A stretch of DNA of 64,000 nt from a bacterium A37T11 (GTDB lineage Bacteria; Bacteroidota; Bacteroidia; Sphingobacteriales; Sphingobacteriaceae). This document shows positions 25,195 through 33,687 of this stretch, in pieces. The first letter of the stretch is position 1; each line of letters opens with the position of its first letter. Below the pieces are notes generated by a model, which was given only the letters and a program-made list of their open reading frames with translations, did not search any database and was not told the DNA's origin. Location of the stretch: contig FOBR01000009.1 of the NCBI GenBank assembly GCA_900109895.1, forward strand, positions 1 to 64,000, written 5' to 3'. A program made the translations under genes and the position numbers.

Positions 25195-26709
25195 GTGAAC
25201 AATTTTTTGGCTATTCAACTTCCAGACATTGATCTATCCCGTTTACTGGATCAGTTTATTTATCACAAGGAATCGCCGTTGATCTTCAACAGCGGAATTT
25301 TTCTGTTTATTTTCTTCGGTTTCATTAGCGTGTATGCCCTGCTCAGCAAAACTCACCATGCAAAATTTCTGTTTGTGGTGTTATTTTCGCTATACTTCTA
25401 CTACAAATCAAGCGGGTTTTACTTTTTACTACTCATCTTTAGCACCGTGGTAGATTACAACCTGGGCAAATGGATGCACCAGAGCGAAAATCAGGGCAAA
25501 CGCCGTTTTTTGCTCGTGTTCAGCATTGTACTGAATTTAGGTATCTTGTTATATTTTAAGTATACGAACTTTATCCTGCAGACCTACGATGACGTCATGG
25601 GCCGCCATTTTGAGCGGATGGATATTTTCTTGCCGATCGGCATTTCCTTTTTCACTTTTCAATCTCTTAGCTACTCCATTGATATTTACCGCAAGCAATT
25701 GGAACCGGCACCTCATATTCTGAACTATGCGTTTTTTGTATCTTTCTTTCCCTTTTTGGTGGCAGGGCCTATAGTTCGCGCCTCTTATTTTCTGCCCCAA
25801 TTACAGAAACCAACTTTTGTAAGCAAAGAGATGCTTGGGCGGGGGATTTTTCTGATCGTGTGCGGGCTGTTAAAAAAAGCAGTGATCGCAGATTATATCA
25901 GTATCAATTTTGTGGACCGCATTTTTGACAACCCTTCCCTGTATTCAGGTCTTGAAAACCTTTTTGGCCTGTATGGCTATGCACTTCAGATCTATTGTGA
26001 TTTTTCGGGCTATTCAGATATGGCCATTGGCATTGCACTACTTTTAGGTTTCCAATTTCCGGATCATTATAATTTTAACGCCCCTTACCGCTCCCTGAAC
26101 ATTACGGAATTTTGGAGGCGATGGCATATATCACTTTCCACTTGGCTGCGCGACTACCTATACATTTCCCTGGGTGGTAACAGAAAGGGCAAATTCAGGG
26201 CCTACCTCAACCAATTCATCACAATGGTTTTGGGAGGATTGTGGCACGGAGCATCTTTGCGGTTTTTGCTTTGGGGAGCTATGCATGGGCTGGCGCTGGC
26301 TATTAATAAGATTTGGCTAACAATTACTAAGCAAAAAGCTGTTGGCGGCCGAAGCTCTCTGATGGGAACAGTACTTGGCTGGTTCATTACATTTCATTTC
26401 GTGTGTTTCTGCTGGATATTTTTCCGTGCAGATAACATGGAAACTGCAGGAAAGATGCTGCACCAAATTTTTCACCAGTTCCACCCACAGCTGTTCTTTG
26501 AATTTGTGAAAGGATACCAAGTGGTAGTGGCCTTAATGGCTTTAGGCTACTTGCTGCACTTTGTTCCGGATACGATGGAAACTGCCACTCAACGCGCGGT
26601 GATCCGGATGCCATTACTTGGGAAAGCCCTTTTACTGGTTCTGACCATTGTTTGGGTCATTCAAATGAAATCATCCGAAATCCAGCCGTTTATCTATTTC
26701 CAATTTTAA
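25195..26709 (+). CDS. MBOAT-family O-acyltransferase (AlgI/DltB-like)
   Basis: 504 aa polytopic inner-membrane protein that passes an acyl group, usually acetyl, across the membrane for esterification of an exported polymer. MBOAT signatures: P-I-G-I-S-F-F-T-F-Q-S-L-S-Y-S-I-D-I-Y-R near residues 145-165, T-E-F-W-R-R-W-H-I-S-L-S-T-W-L-R-D-Y-L-Y near 305, and G-G-L-W-H-G-A-S with the catalytic-type His near residue 350. The start codon is GTG immediately after the TAA of the SGNH gene, so translation is coupled. Alternatives (alginate, cellulose, teichoic acid) are not supported by neighbours. Confidence 0.93.
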   Translation: MNNFLAIQLPDIDLSRLLDQFIYHKESPLIFNSGIFLFIFFGFISVYALLSKTHHAKFLFVVLFSLYFYYKSSGFYFLLLIFSTVVDYNLGKWMHQSENQGKRRFLLVFSIVLNLGILLYFKYTNFILQTYDDVMGRHFERMDIFLPIGISFFTFQSLSYSIDIYRKQLEPAPHILNYAFFVSFFPFLVAGPIVRASYFLPQLQKPTFVSKEMLGRGIFLIVCGLLKKAVIADYISINFVDRIFDNPSLYSGLENLFGLYGYALQIYCDFSGYSDMAIGIALLLGFQFPDHYNFNAPYRSLNITEFWRRWHISLSTWLRDYLYISLGGNRKGKFRAYLNQFITMVLGGLWHGASLRFLLWGAMHGLALAINKIWLTITKQKAVGGRSSLMGTVLGWFITFHFVCFCWIFFRADNMETAGKMLHQIFHQFHPQLFFEFVKGYQVVVALMALGYLLHFVPDTMETATQRAVIRMPLLGKALLLVLTIVWVIQMKSSEIQPFIYFQF

Positions 26710-26718
26710 GCAAATACG

Positions 26719-26726
26719 TATCTTTG
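26719..26726 (+). promoter_or_regulatory. -7 promoter box of riboflavin synthase
   Basis: TATCTTTG matches TAnnTTTG exactly and ends 20 bases before the ATG at 26747. The -33 region is weak. No FMN riboswitch-like structure fits in the 37-bp gap. Confidence 0.45.
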
Positions 26727-26746
26727 TTTAAATCAATAACACGCAT

Positions 26747-27358
26747 ATGTTTACTGGCATCATAGAAACCTTGGGCACCGTGAGCGCCTTGGAACGAGAG
26801 GGAGGAAACCTTCATATTTTTATAAATTCTGATTTGTCTGAAGAGTTAAAAATAGATCAGAGCGTTTCTCATAACGGTGTTTGCCTAACCGTAGTAGGCT
26901 TGCATGTTGGCGGATATCAAGTTACGGCTATTGATGAAACCCTGCAAAAAAGTAATATTGGTGACCTACGCGTTGGTGACTTGGTCAATTTGGAGCGTTG
27001 TACCCCGGCAAGCGGACGCTTGGATGGACATATTGTACAAGGACATGTGGATCAAACAGCTACTTGTATTGCCCGGGTTGATCAGGAAGGCAGTTGGGTC
27101 TATACCTTCCAATACGATTCAACCTTGGGAAATATGACCGTAGAAAAAGGATCCATTGCAGTAAACGGTATTAGCCTAACTGTATTTAACGCTGCTTATG
27201 ACAGCTTTTCGGTAGCAATTATTCCCTATACTTTTGATCATACCAATCTTCATCAAGTTAGCGCAGGCGATGTAGTCAACCTGGAATTTGATATCATTGG
27301 CAAATATGTCGCCGGCTGGTTAAGCCGGCAACAGCCTTCTTACCAGGCGCCGCTGTAA
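26747..27358 (+). CDS. ribE: riboflavin synthase alpha subunit
   Basis: 203 aa. Converts two 6,7-dimethyl-8-ribityllumazine molecules into riboflavin. It begins with the invariant M-F-T-G-I-I-E and contains two lumazine-binding repeats: the first with S-H-N-G-V-C-L-T-V and the second with I-A-V-N-G-I-S-L-T-V-F, plus G-H-I-V-Q-G-H-V-D between them. Length is standard. No other rib gene is adjacent. Its last 19 bases overlap the 3' end of the convergent TolC-like gene. Confidence 0.97.
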   Translation: MFTGIIETLGTVSALEREGGNLHIFINSDLSEELKIDQSVSHNGVCLTVVGLHVGGYQVTAIDETLQKSNIGDLRVGDLVNLERCTPASGRLDGHIVQGHVDQTATCIARVDQEGSWVYTFQYDSTLGNMTVEKGSIAVNGISLTVFNAAYDSFSVAIIPYTFDHTNLHQVSAGDVVNLEFDIIGKYVAGWLSRQQPSYQAPL

Positions 27359-28689
27359 TAATCAGTAAGCCGCTGCTGCAAATGCCACTGATAACGTGCG
27401 ATCACGAGGTTGGCCTTGGCATTATCCATCTTATTTTTGGCAATCAGGAAATCTACTGTGTTGATATCACCGGCGTTAAACCGGACTTCTGCAATACGAT
27501 AAGACTCTGAATAAGCCTTGGTTTGTTCGACCAGATTGTAATATTTTTCCTTAGCGATTTTTAGGTCCAACAACAATTGTTTCGTCTTTTGCTGAAGTTC
27601 ATTGCGACGGGTTTCGGCTTCAAAGGTTGCTTGTTCCAGATTTATTCGCGCTTTGGAAACGTTGTTGCGGGTAGAAAGGGCATCTAAAATAGGTATTTGC
27701 AAGCTAAAAGTCAGTCCCCGCCCCAATTTATTCTTAAACTGATCATAATACGAGCTCGGTTCATTTCCTGAATAATTACTGCTTAGGTATGCAGACACAC
27801 TAATAGATGGGAAATAGGCCGCCTTAGCCCTTTTAATTAAATAGCTCGCATTTTGTTTCCAGGCATCCGCAGCACGCAATGTGCCCAGTTTAGCAGAGGC
27901 GAGTGTGTATAGCTGAAATGCATCCTGCACCGAAGGATTTTCTGTAGGCGTTTCACCCAGGGGTTCAAGTTTCATCCCTTCATTATAAGGAATGTTCACT
28001 AAATTACACAGATTAATACGCGTATCGTTATACGATTTAATCGCATCTGCCAGCGTATTTTGGTCGGAGGCTAGTTGCCCTTTCAGGTCGTAAAAATCAC
28101 CAGGCGCAATAGCTCCGTCCTGCTGAAGCAATGAAGTCCGTTTTACCTGTTCGTTGGTAAGCATCAACTGCATCTTACTTTGTTTCATCACATCTTCAGC
28201 TGTCAAAACCTGAATATAAGCTGTCACTACATCCAGACTCAGCTCATCCTTCACTTGCTGTTCATCCAACTTGGCTGCCTGAAGTGCAGTCGACTTTTCG
28301 CGTACATTATATAGATTTGCCAATCCGTTGAACAGCATGAGGGAAGCCGATAAATTCTGACTGCCCGTAGTCAGATTGTCTTCTACAGGCAAGTTGGTTG
28401 CGGGGTCAATACTCCGTCCATGGCTTAAACCATGGTTGATTGATGCATTTAAAGAAGGAATCAGGTCCGTATTAGCCTGTTTCAGGTCGATTTTAGCAGA
28501 CCTGGAATTATACATTCCTTGCCGGGCTTGGCGATTTTTGGCCAAGGCTGTATCGATGCACTGTTGCAAGGTATAGATCTTGACCGTATCAGCTGAGTTT
28601 TTCTGTGCATTTGCATCGAAGACCATCAGGCAACTTACCAGAATTAGAAGAAATGGAATACTTGTTTTATACTTCACTGATCTGTCCAT
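27340..28689 (-). CDS. TolC-family outer-membrane efflux protein
   Basis: About 449 aa from the ATG at 28689. Signal peptide (...L-V-S-C-L-M-V-F-D-A-N-A-Q), then two outer-membrane-efflux repeats with long coiled-coil helices: T-L-Q-Q-C-I-D-T-A-L-A-K-N near the N-terminus and F-N-A-G-D-I-N-T-V-D-F-L near the C-terminus are typical. It forms the trimeric exit duct of a tripartite pump or type I system. The start overlaps the end of the ABC ATPase gene by 23 bp, so the two are translated together. No periplasmic adaptor or permease gene is present beside them. Confidence 0.92.
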   Translation of the reverse strand: MDRSVKYKTSIPFLLILVSCLMVFDANAQKNSADTVKIYTLQQCIDTALAKNRQARQGMYNSRSAKIDLKQANTDLIPSLNASINHGLSHGRSIDPATNLPVEDNLTTGSQNLSASLMLFNGLANLYNVREKSTALQAAKLDEQQVKDELSLDVVTAYIQVLTAEDVMKQSKMQLMLTNEQVKRTSLLQQDGAIAPGDFYDLKGQLASDQNTLADAIKSYNDTRINLCNLVNIPYNEGMKLEPLGETPTENPSVQDAFQLYTLASAKLGTLRAADAWKQNASYLIKRAKAAYFPSISVSAYLSSNYSGNEPSSYYDQFKNKLGRGLTFSLQIPILDALSTRNNVSKARINLEQATFEAETRRNELQQKTKQLLLDLKIAKEKYYNLVEQTKAYSESYRIAEVRFNAGDINTVDFLIAKNKMDNAKANLVIARYQWHLQQRLTDYYSGAW

Positions 28690-29335
28690 CCAATAAATTA
28701 ATGATCCGGTTGCCATAGGCGGCATTTTTTTCGGAGTGAGTAACTTGTATGATCGTGACCCCGTCTTCCTTATTCAGCCTCAGAAAGGTTTCCATGATCT
28801 CTTGCCCTTGTTTTGAGTTGAGATTGCCGGTAGGTTCATCGGCCAATAACAGAGTCGGTTTGGCAGCCAAAGCACGGGCTATGCCTACTAATTGCTGTTG
28901 TCCGCCGGACAATTGTACAGGAAACAAATCTTTTTTGCCCACTATTCCAAAACGGTCCAGCAAGTCGGCAACAATGGCCTTGCGTTCGCTACTTTTCAGA
29001 TCCTGATAAATTAACGGTGTTTCAATATTTTCATAAACGGTCAATTCATCGATGAGGTGATAGGCCTGGAACACAAACCCGATGTGTTTTTTATAGAGCG
29101 CAGAACGTTGTTTTTCTTTTAATTTCAACACCTCGTTACCCTGAAATAGATAATCGCCTTCGTCTGGCTCATCCAGTAAGCCTATTATATGCAAAAGTGT
29201 TGATTTTCCGGAACCGGATGGGCCCATAATGGATATAAATTCCCCTTCCTGAATATTTAGGCTGACGTCTTTTAGTACAAATGAACGGCTGCCGCCCACC
29301 TGGTACCATTTAAAGATATTTTTTAATTCAATCAT
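28667..29335 (-). CDS. ABC transporter ATP-binding protein (MacB/LolD class)
   Basis: About 222 aa from M-I-E-L-K-N-I at 29335; in-frame ATGs at 29353 and 29365 are alternatives. Walker A G-P-S-G-S-G-K-S-T, Q-loop V-F-Q-A-Y-H-L, signature L-S-G-G-Q-Q-Q (one base change from the usual L-S-G-G-Q-Q-Q-R, here followed by L-V), Walker B L-L-L-A-D-E-P-T-G-N-L, switch His in V-T-H-S. This class energises FtsX/MacB-type permeases. The permease is not adjacent; the nearest such protein is encoded at 35194-37608. It is paired with the TolC-like gene. Confidence 0.92.
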   Translation of the reverse strand: MIELKNIFKWYQVGGSRSFVLKDVSLNIQEGEFISIMGPSGSGKSTLLHIIGLLDEPDEGDYLFQGNEVLKLKEKQRSALYKKHIGFVFQAYHLIDELTVYENIETPLIYQDLKSSERKAIVADLLDRFGIVGKKDLFPVQLSGGQQQLVGIARALAAKPTLLLADEPTGNLNSKQGQEIMETFLRLNKEDGVTIIQVTHSEKNAAYGNRIINLLDGQISEV

Positions 29336-29538
29336 TTCGTAGCCAAATTGCATGTTTTCGGCCAAAAATACAAATTAATATAAATGAGACACTTAATAAA
29401 TAAAAATCACAACACCTGTACGATAACGCACACCCAGTTGTTTCAAAAACGTACAGCCACAAATTTATTTTGTAAATATGTGCCAGAAACTAATAATACA
29501 TTTTACCAGGATTATACAAATAATCAACGAATGTCACC

Positions 29539-29546
29539 TACCTTTG
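29539..29546 (+). promoter_or_regulatory. -7 promoter box of the MFS exporter gene
   Basis: TACCTTTG matches TAnnTTTG and ends 23 bases before the ATG at 29570. No TTTG at the -33 position. Confidence 0.35.
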
Positions 29547-29569
29547 TGTATTGTTAACACTATGATTGA

Positions 29570-30799
29570 ATGAAGAAGAGTTTACTTAGCCTTACTTTTG
29601 GCGGATTAGGTATTGGCATCACTGAGTTCGTTATGATGGGGTTATTGCCCGATATTGCTAAGGACTTAGGTGTAACTATCCCCGAGGCTGGCCATCTCAT
29701 TTCTGCCTATGCGCTTGGTGTAGTAATTGGCGCTCCGTTATTAGTGGCAATTGCAGGGAAATATCCGCCAAAACAAATTCTAATAGCTTTAATGGTGATG
29801 TTTACTCTCTTTAATTCATTGTCAGCATTTGCACCCAATTTTCAGATATTATTTATCACACGGCTGCTATCTGGTTTGCCCCATGGAGCATTCTTTGGCG
29901 TTGGGTCTGTAGTTGCCAGCCGCCTTGCGCAAAAGGGAAAAGAAGCACAAGCCGTATCGATGATGTTTGCAGGGTTGACCATTGCCAATATTGCAGGGGT
30001 CCCCTTGGGCACTTATATTGGACATCACTTTTCCTGGCGCTACAGTTTTGCAATTGTAGCTTTTGTTGGCATTATTACACTCGTCAGCTTGAAAAGTTGG
30101 CTTCCGACGATCCCCGCCAACAAAAACAGCAACTTAAAAAAAGAGTTGAGTTTTTTTAAAGGCGTCAATGCCTGGTTGATTATTGGAATGATAGCTATAG
30201 GAACTGGAGGCTTATTTTCCTGGTATAGTTACATAGCTCCTTTGATGACGAAGGTTTCTGGATTTTCTGAAGATTCCGTGACCTATGTATTAATATTAGC
30301 TGGAACAGGAATGTTTATTGGAAATTTGATTGGAGGTAAATTAGCCGATTTATTCTCCCCGGCAAAGGCCGCTGTTTTTATGTTGCTAACCATGGTGATC
30401 TCATTAATTATCGTTCATTTTGTGTCAACCAATCCACTCCTTTCCCTGATTATGACGTTTATTACTGGCGCCATCGCATTTGCATTAACTTCTCCAATCC
30501 AAATGTTGATGATCAATACGGCTAAAGGATCAGAAATGTTGGCTGCAGCGGTAAGCCAGGGTAGTTTCAATATTGGTAATGCGCTGGGTGCATATTTTGG
30601 AGGCCTGCCTTTGGTGTTTCATATGGACTACAGTTGGCCAGCAATGGTGGGGGCTGTTATGGCACTGACAGGTGCTTTATTTGCAGGGATTTTTATCCGG
30701 CTGAATAAGCACGATACTTATCCTAAAGTCTCCTCTCAGGGAACTACCATTAAAACACCTCACCCAGCGACAACTGAAACCCGGAATAACCCTTGCTGA
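29570..30799 (+). CDS. MFS transporter, AraJ/drug-proton antiporter-1 type
   Basis: 409 aa with about 12 membrane segments. Family motifs: G-I-T-E-F-V-M-M-G-L-L-P at the N-terminus (the G-x-T-E-F of AraJ/YdhP-type pumps), A-Y-A-L-G-V-V-I-G-A-P-L, R-L-L-S-G-L-P-H-G-A-F-F-G-V, and N-I-A-G-V-P-L-G-T-Y-I-G in segment 5 (antiporter motif C region). It probably exports a small molecule with proton exchange; the substrate is unknown. Its last 50 bases overlap the 3' end of the convergent outer-membrane barrel gene. Confidence 0.92.
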   Translation: MKKSLLSLTFGGLGIGITEFVMMGLLPDIAKDLGVTIPEAGHLISAYALGVVIGAPLLVAIAGKYPPKQILIALMVMFTLFNSLSAFAPNFQILFITRLLSGLPHGAFFGVGSVVASRLAQKGKEAQAVSMMFAGLTIANIAGVPLGTYIGHHFSWRYSFAIVAFVGIITLVSLKSWLPTIPANKNSNLKKELSFFKGVNAWLIIGMIAIGTGGLFSWYSYIAPLMTKVSGFSEDSVTYVLILAGTGMFIGNLIGGKLADLFSPAKAAVFMLLTMVISLIIVHFVSTNPLLSLIMTFITGAIAFALTSPIQMLMINTAKGSEMLAAAVSQGSFNIGNALGAYFGGLPLVFHMDYSWPAMVGAVMALTGALFAGIFIRLNKHDTYPKVSSQGTTIKTPHPATTETRNNPC

Positions 30800-32009
30800 T
30801 TCCATAGTCTACGGCAAAATTGGTTCCGGAATTTTTATTGAACTTGATACGTAGTCCTGTGCCAATTGCTGGATTCCATGACCAAAAGAAAGTACTTTTT
30901 GGGCCACTCACCGTGTTTGCATTGGCAAATACTACAAATCCAAACAAGCCGTTTGAGGTAAGGTCGCGCCTGTACTCAGCCTCTACATAAGCCAGATGCC
31001 GGCCCCTGTATCTATTTTGGTCTTGTCCCCTCCCTGAGCGGGTATCCGGATCCCAACCTACACTTGGTAGATCCAGATAAGGCACGTTCCGGTTTAGGAC
31101 GGTCCAAAAATAGGTCCATACGGCCAGCATATTTTGCTTGTTGGGGTTATCGGTATACCGAAAGTAGCGGCGCACATCTACATATAACGATTGCCAGTTT
31201 TGATCGCTGCCCAGAGCCTTTGAGTTAATACGGTATTGTAAATTGGTATAATAACCATCTAATGGATTGATGGAGTTAGCCCTGGTATCATACAAGAGAT
31301 TCAGACTTATCCCCGAGGAGATACTATTGCCCCCCGCTTCCGTACCATACTTATATTTTGAATATTCAGCTAGTGGCATTTTATCTTCGTCGGTATTAAT
31401 CTTCATACGATCATCCAGATTATATCCAATACCGGCAAACATACCATCTTTAATGCGTCTTAATAATTGCTGATAAAAACGGATGTAGGTATAATTCACT
31501 TTTATCTCTTCCCCATTTCCATATTGCCTGCCCAGACCCCACGTATTTTGAGGATATTTTAAAATGCGCGTATCGCCTTTAATAACCCATTGATTGTTTT
31601 TTAACCATAAATAGGAAGTTATGGGTAAACCAAAACGTCCTGAAAAGTTAAAATAAGGAGTAAATGTGGCTTTTGACATGAAGGTCGTTTTCCGATCACC
31701 CAAATAAAATCCTGCCGTTGTACTCGTGATCAGTGCGTTGCCGCCACCAGGTACAGAAGTGGAAAAAGGTAATATTGAAAAATAAACTTTTTCTCCGGTG
31801 CTGTCCCGATCTTTTGGAGGGCTAATATGAAATAACTTTTTCCCCAAATCAATCAAATCCCGTTGCTTGCTTGTATCAGCATGTATCCTTGATTTGACAA
31901 TCTCATTAGGGGGTTGCTGTCCAAAACAGCATACACCTTTAACTATACCAAATACTACAAGAAGTATTTGGCGAATATAACCCAGCAATAGCTCTTTCCT
32001 CATTTTCAT
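30750..32009 (-). CDS. BamA/TamA-family outer-membrane beta-barrel protein without POTRA domains
   Basis: 419 aa. Signal peptide (...V-K-G-V-C-C-F-G-Q) then an Omp85-like barrel: repeated aromatic strands, G-L-G-R-Q-Y-G-N-G, L-L-Y-D-T-R-A-N-S-I-N-P-L-D-G-Y-Y (the bacterial surface antigen motif), a late A-I-G-T-G-L-R-I-K-F-N, and a terminal G-E-V-F. It is much shorter than BamA and has no room for POTRA repeats, as in the short surface-antigen proteins common in Bacteroidota. Function not known; lipid or protein handling at the outer membrane is inference. Confidence 0.82.
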   Translation of the reverse strand: MKMRKELLLGYIRQILLVVFGIVKGVCCFGQQPPNEIVKSRIHADTSKQRDLIDLGKKLFHISPPKDRDSTGEKVYFSILPFSTSVPGGGNALITSTTAGFYLGDRKTTFMSKATFTPYFNFSGRFGLPITSYLWLKNNQWVIKGDTRILKYPQNTWGLGRQYGNGEEIKVNYTYIRFYQQLLRRIKDGMFAGIGYNLDDRMKINTDEDKMPLAEYSKYKYGTEAGGNSISSGISLNLLYDTRANSINPLDGYYTNLQYRINSKALGSDQNWQSLYVDVRRYFRYTDNPNKQNMLAVWTYFWTVLNRNVPYLDLPSVGWDPDTRSGRGQDQNRYRGRHLAYVEAEYRRDLTSNGLFGFVVFANANTVSGPKSTFFWSWNPAIGTGLRIKFNKNSGTNFAVDYGISKGYSGFQLSLGEVF

Positions 32010-32141
32010 CCACTAGACTAACAATCTATATTATAATCCTTATCAGAATGACTGCCACCAACGGGTAAAATGTGGTGCGCAATAGTTAGATATAAGGCAT
32101 TAATCGCGCCATATATTCATTAGCGATATTTAAATGGGATC

Positions 32142-32360
32142 TTACTCCTTTCCAGTGGATACTAACAAAAGGCGCACGTCTACCTCCAATGCTTCGGCGA
32201 TTTCAAAAAGTGACTCTACAGTTGGCTGCATTTTGTTGGTGCACCATTTGGATACAGTGTTAATATTCCTGTCAAGGGTTTCGGCTAACCAGTTATTAGA
32301 TTTACCTTTTTCGGCTAAAACAGCCTTAATACGATTGTATACTTTTTTTTCCATAATCAA
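32142..32360 (-). CDS. small XRE-family helix-turn-helix regulator
   Basis: 72 aa, little more than one HTH_3 domain: R-I-K-A-V-L-A-E-K-G-K-S-N-N-W-L-A-E-T-L, the recognition helix N-I-N-T-V-S-K-W-C-T-N, and L-F-E-I-A-E-A-L-E-V-D-V-R-L-L-L. It belongs to the solitary XRE proteins abundant in Bacteroidota. It diverges from the VWA/AAA gene pair at 32494-35181; a regulatory link to them is possible but unproven. An internal ATG two codons in is an equally good start. Confidence 0.85.
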   Translation of the reverse strand: MIMEKKVYNRIKAVLAEKGKSNNWLAETLDRNINTVSKWCTNKMQPTVESLFEIAEALEVDVRLLLVSTGKE

Positions 32361-32493
32361 CGTTCATCGCTTAATTTTGTGCAAATTACTAACAATATTT
32401 CATATTATAAAAATAAAAATTTTTTATATTAGTTCGTTTCATAGCGTAAATGTCAATAAAAACAGCTATCTTCGATGAAAAGTACTTAAGTGT

Positions 32494-33591
32494 ATGAGAG
32501 GTTTCCGTTTTTCAGATTTTAAGCCAAATGAAATGCCCAAGGGAGGTTTTGAAGACTTGCTCAAGCTTTTCACCCAGTTACTTAATTATACCTCCGGCGA
32601 TGCTGGTGAAGCGCTGGCGTGGCTAAATGAGTTGGATAAGCAGTATAACATTACCAACAACGAATACGGTATGGGAGATTTTATGGATGACCTGAAACAA
32701 AAAGGGTACATAAGGGATGACCCGGACGATGGTAGCATTAAAATTACAGCCAAAACAGAGCAAACCATCCGTAAATCTGCCCTGGAAGAAATATTTGGTA
32801 AACTAAAGAAATCGGGAAAAGGAAACCATAACAGCAACAGGTCGGGCATTGGCGAAGAGAAAAACGCAGACCGCCGGGAGTATCAGTTTGGGGACAGCCT
32901 TGACCAGATCGATTTGACCACATCCATTCATAATGCCCAGATTAACCATGGCATTAGCGATTTCAGATTGACCGAACGGGACCTGGAGGTAGAGGAAAAG
33001 GACTTTAAGACGCTTACCTCCACAGTCCTTATGATCGATATTTCCCATAGCATGATCTTATACGGGGAGGACCGCATTACCCCTGCCAAAAAGGTAGCGA
33101 TGGCACTTGCCGAATTGATCAGCACCAAATATCCAAAAGACACATTGGATATCGTTGTTTTCGGCAATGATGCCTGGCCAATCAGCATTAAAGACCTTCC
33201 TTATTTACAGGTAGGACCGTACCATACTAATACCTATGCAGGCCTGGAATTGGCTGCCGACATATTAAGGCGCCGCAAAACACACAACAAGCAGATCTTT
33301 ATGATCACTGATGGGAAACCCACCTGTCTCAAAGAAAACGGCCGGTATTATAAAAACAGCATTGGCCTGGACCGGAAAGTAATTAATAAAACCCTCAACA
33401 TGGCTGCCCAATGTAAACGACTACACATCCCGATCACGACATTTATGATCGCCAAGGACCCTTACCTTCAGCAATTCGTCCGACAGTTCACCCAAACCAA
33501 CGGAGGCAAAGCCTTCTACAGTTCACTAAACGGACTGGGAGAATACATTTTTGAAGACTATATTAAAAATAGAAGGAAAACTTTTAGGTGA
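32494..33591 (+). CDS. VWA-domain protein, partner of MoxR-type ATPase
   Basis: 365 aa, cytoplasmic. The N-terminal half (1-165) is helical and unassigned. From about 175 a von Willebrand A domain has a complete metal-ion adhesion site: D-I-S-H-S (182-186), a Thr in H-T-N-T-Y-A-G (244-250) and I-T-D-G (271-274). It is followed 96 bp later by a Mg-chelatase-like AAA gene. Such VWA + AAA pairs (CbbQ/CbbO, MoxR/VWA, RavA/ViaA) act as remodelling or metal-insertion chaperones. The client here is unknown. Confidence 0.88.
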   Translation: MRGFRFSDFKPNEMPKGGFEDLLKLFTQLLNYTSGDAGEALAWLNELDKQYNITNNEYGMGDFMDDLKQKGYIRDDPDDGSIKITAKTEQTIRKSALEEIFGKLKKSGKGNHNSNRSGIGEEKNADRREYQFGDSLDQIDLTTSIHNAQINHGISDFRLTERDLEVEEKDFKTLTSTVLMIDISHSMILYGEDRITPAKKVAMALAELISTKYPKDTLDIVVFGNDAWPISIKDLPYLQVGPYHTNTYAGLELAADILRRRKTHNKQIFMITDGKPTCLKENGRYYKNSIGLDRKVINKTLNMAAQCKRLHIPITTFMIAKDPYLQQFVRQFTQTNGGKAFYSSLNGLGEYIFEDYIKNRRKTFR

Positions 33592-33664
33592 TTAAAAATG
33601 TTGGATGATGAATGCCCTTACAAGTATCATACCTCATCTCTCAAATCAAATATCACAAGTCAAT

Positions 33665-33682
33665 AATCGTAAATCGTAAATC
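33665..33682 (+). repeat. short 7-bp tandem repeat between VWA and AAA genes
   Basis: AATCGTA occurs twice in tandem followed by a partial third copy, 6 bp before the ATG of the AAA gene. It could be a leftover simple repeat or a slippage-prone spot; no function is assigned. Confidence 0.4.
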
Positions 33683-33687
33683 AATTA

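Noticed and set aside
33665-33682. CRISPR-like repeat
   Set aside because: Only 2.6 copies of a 7-bp unit and no spacers.
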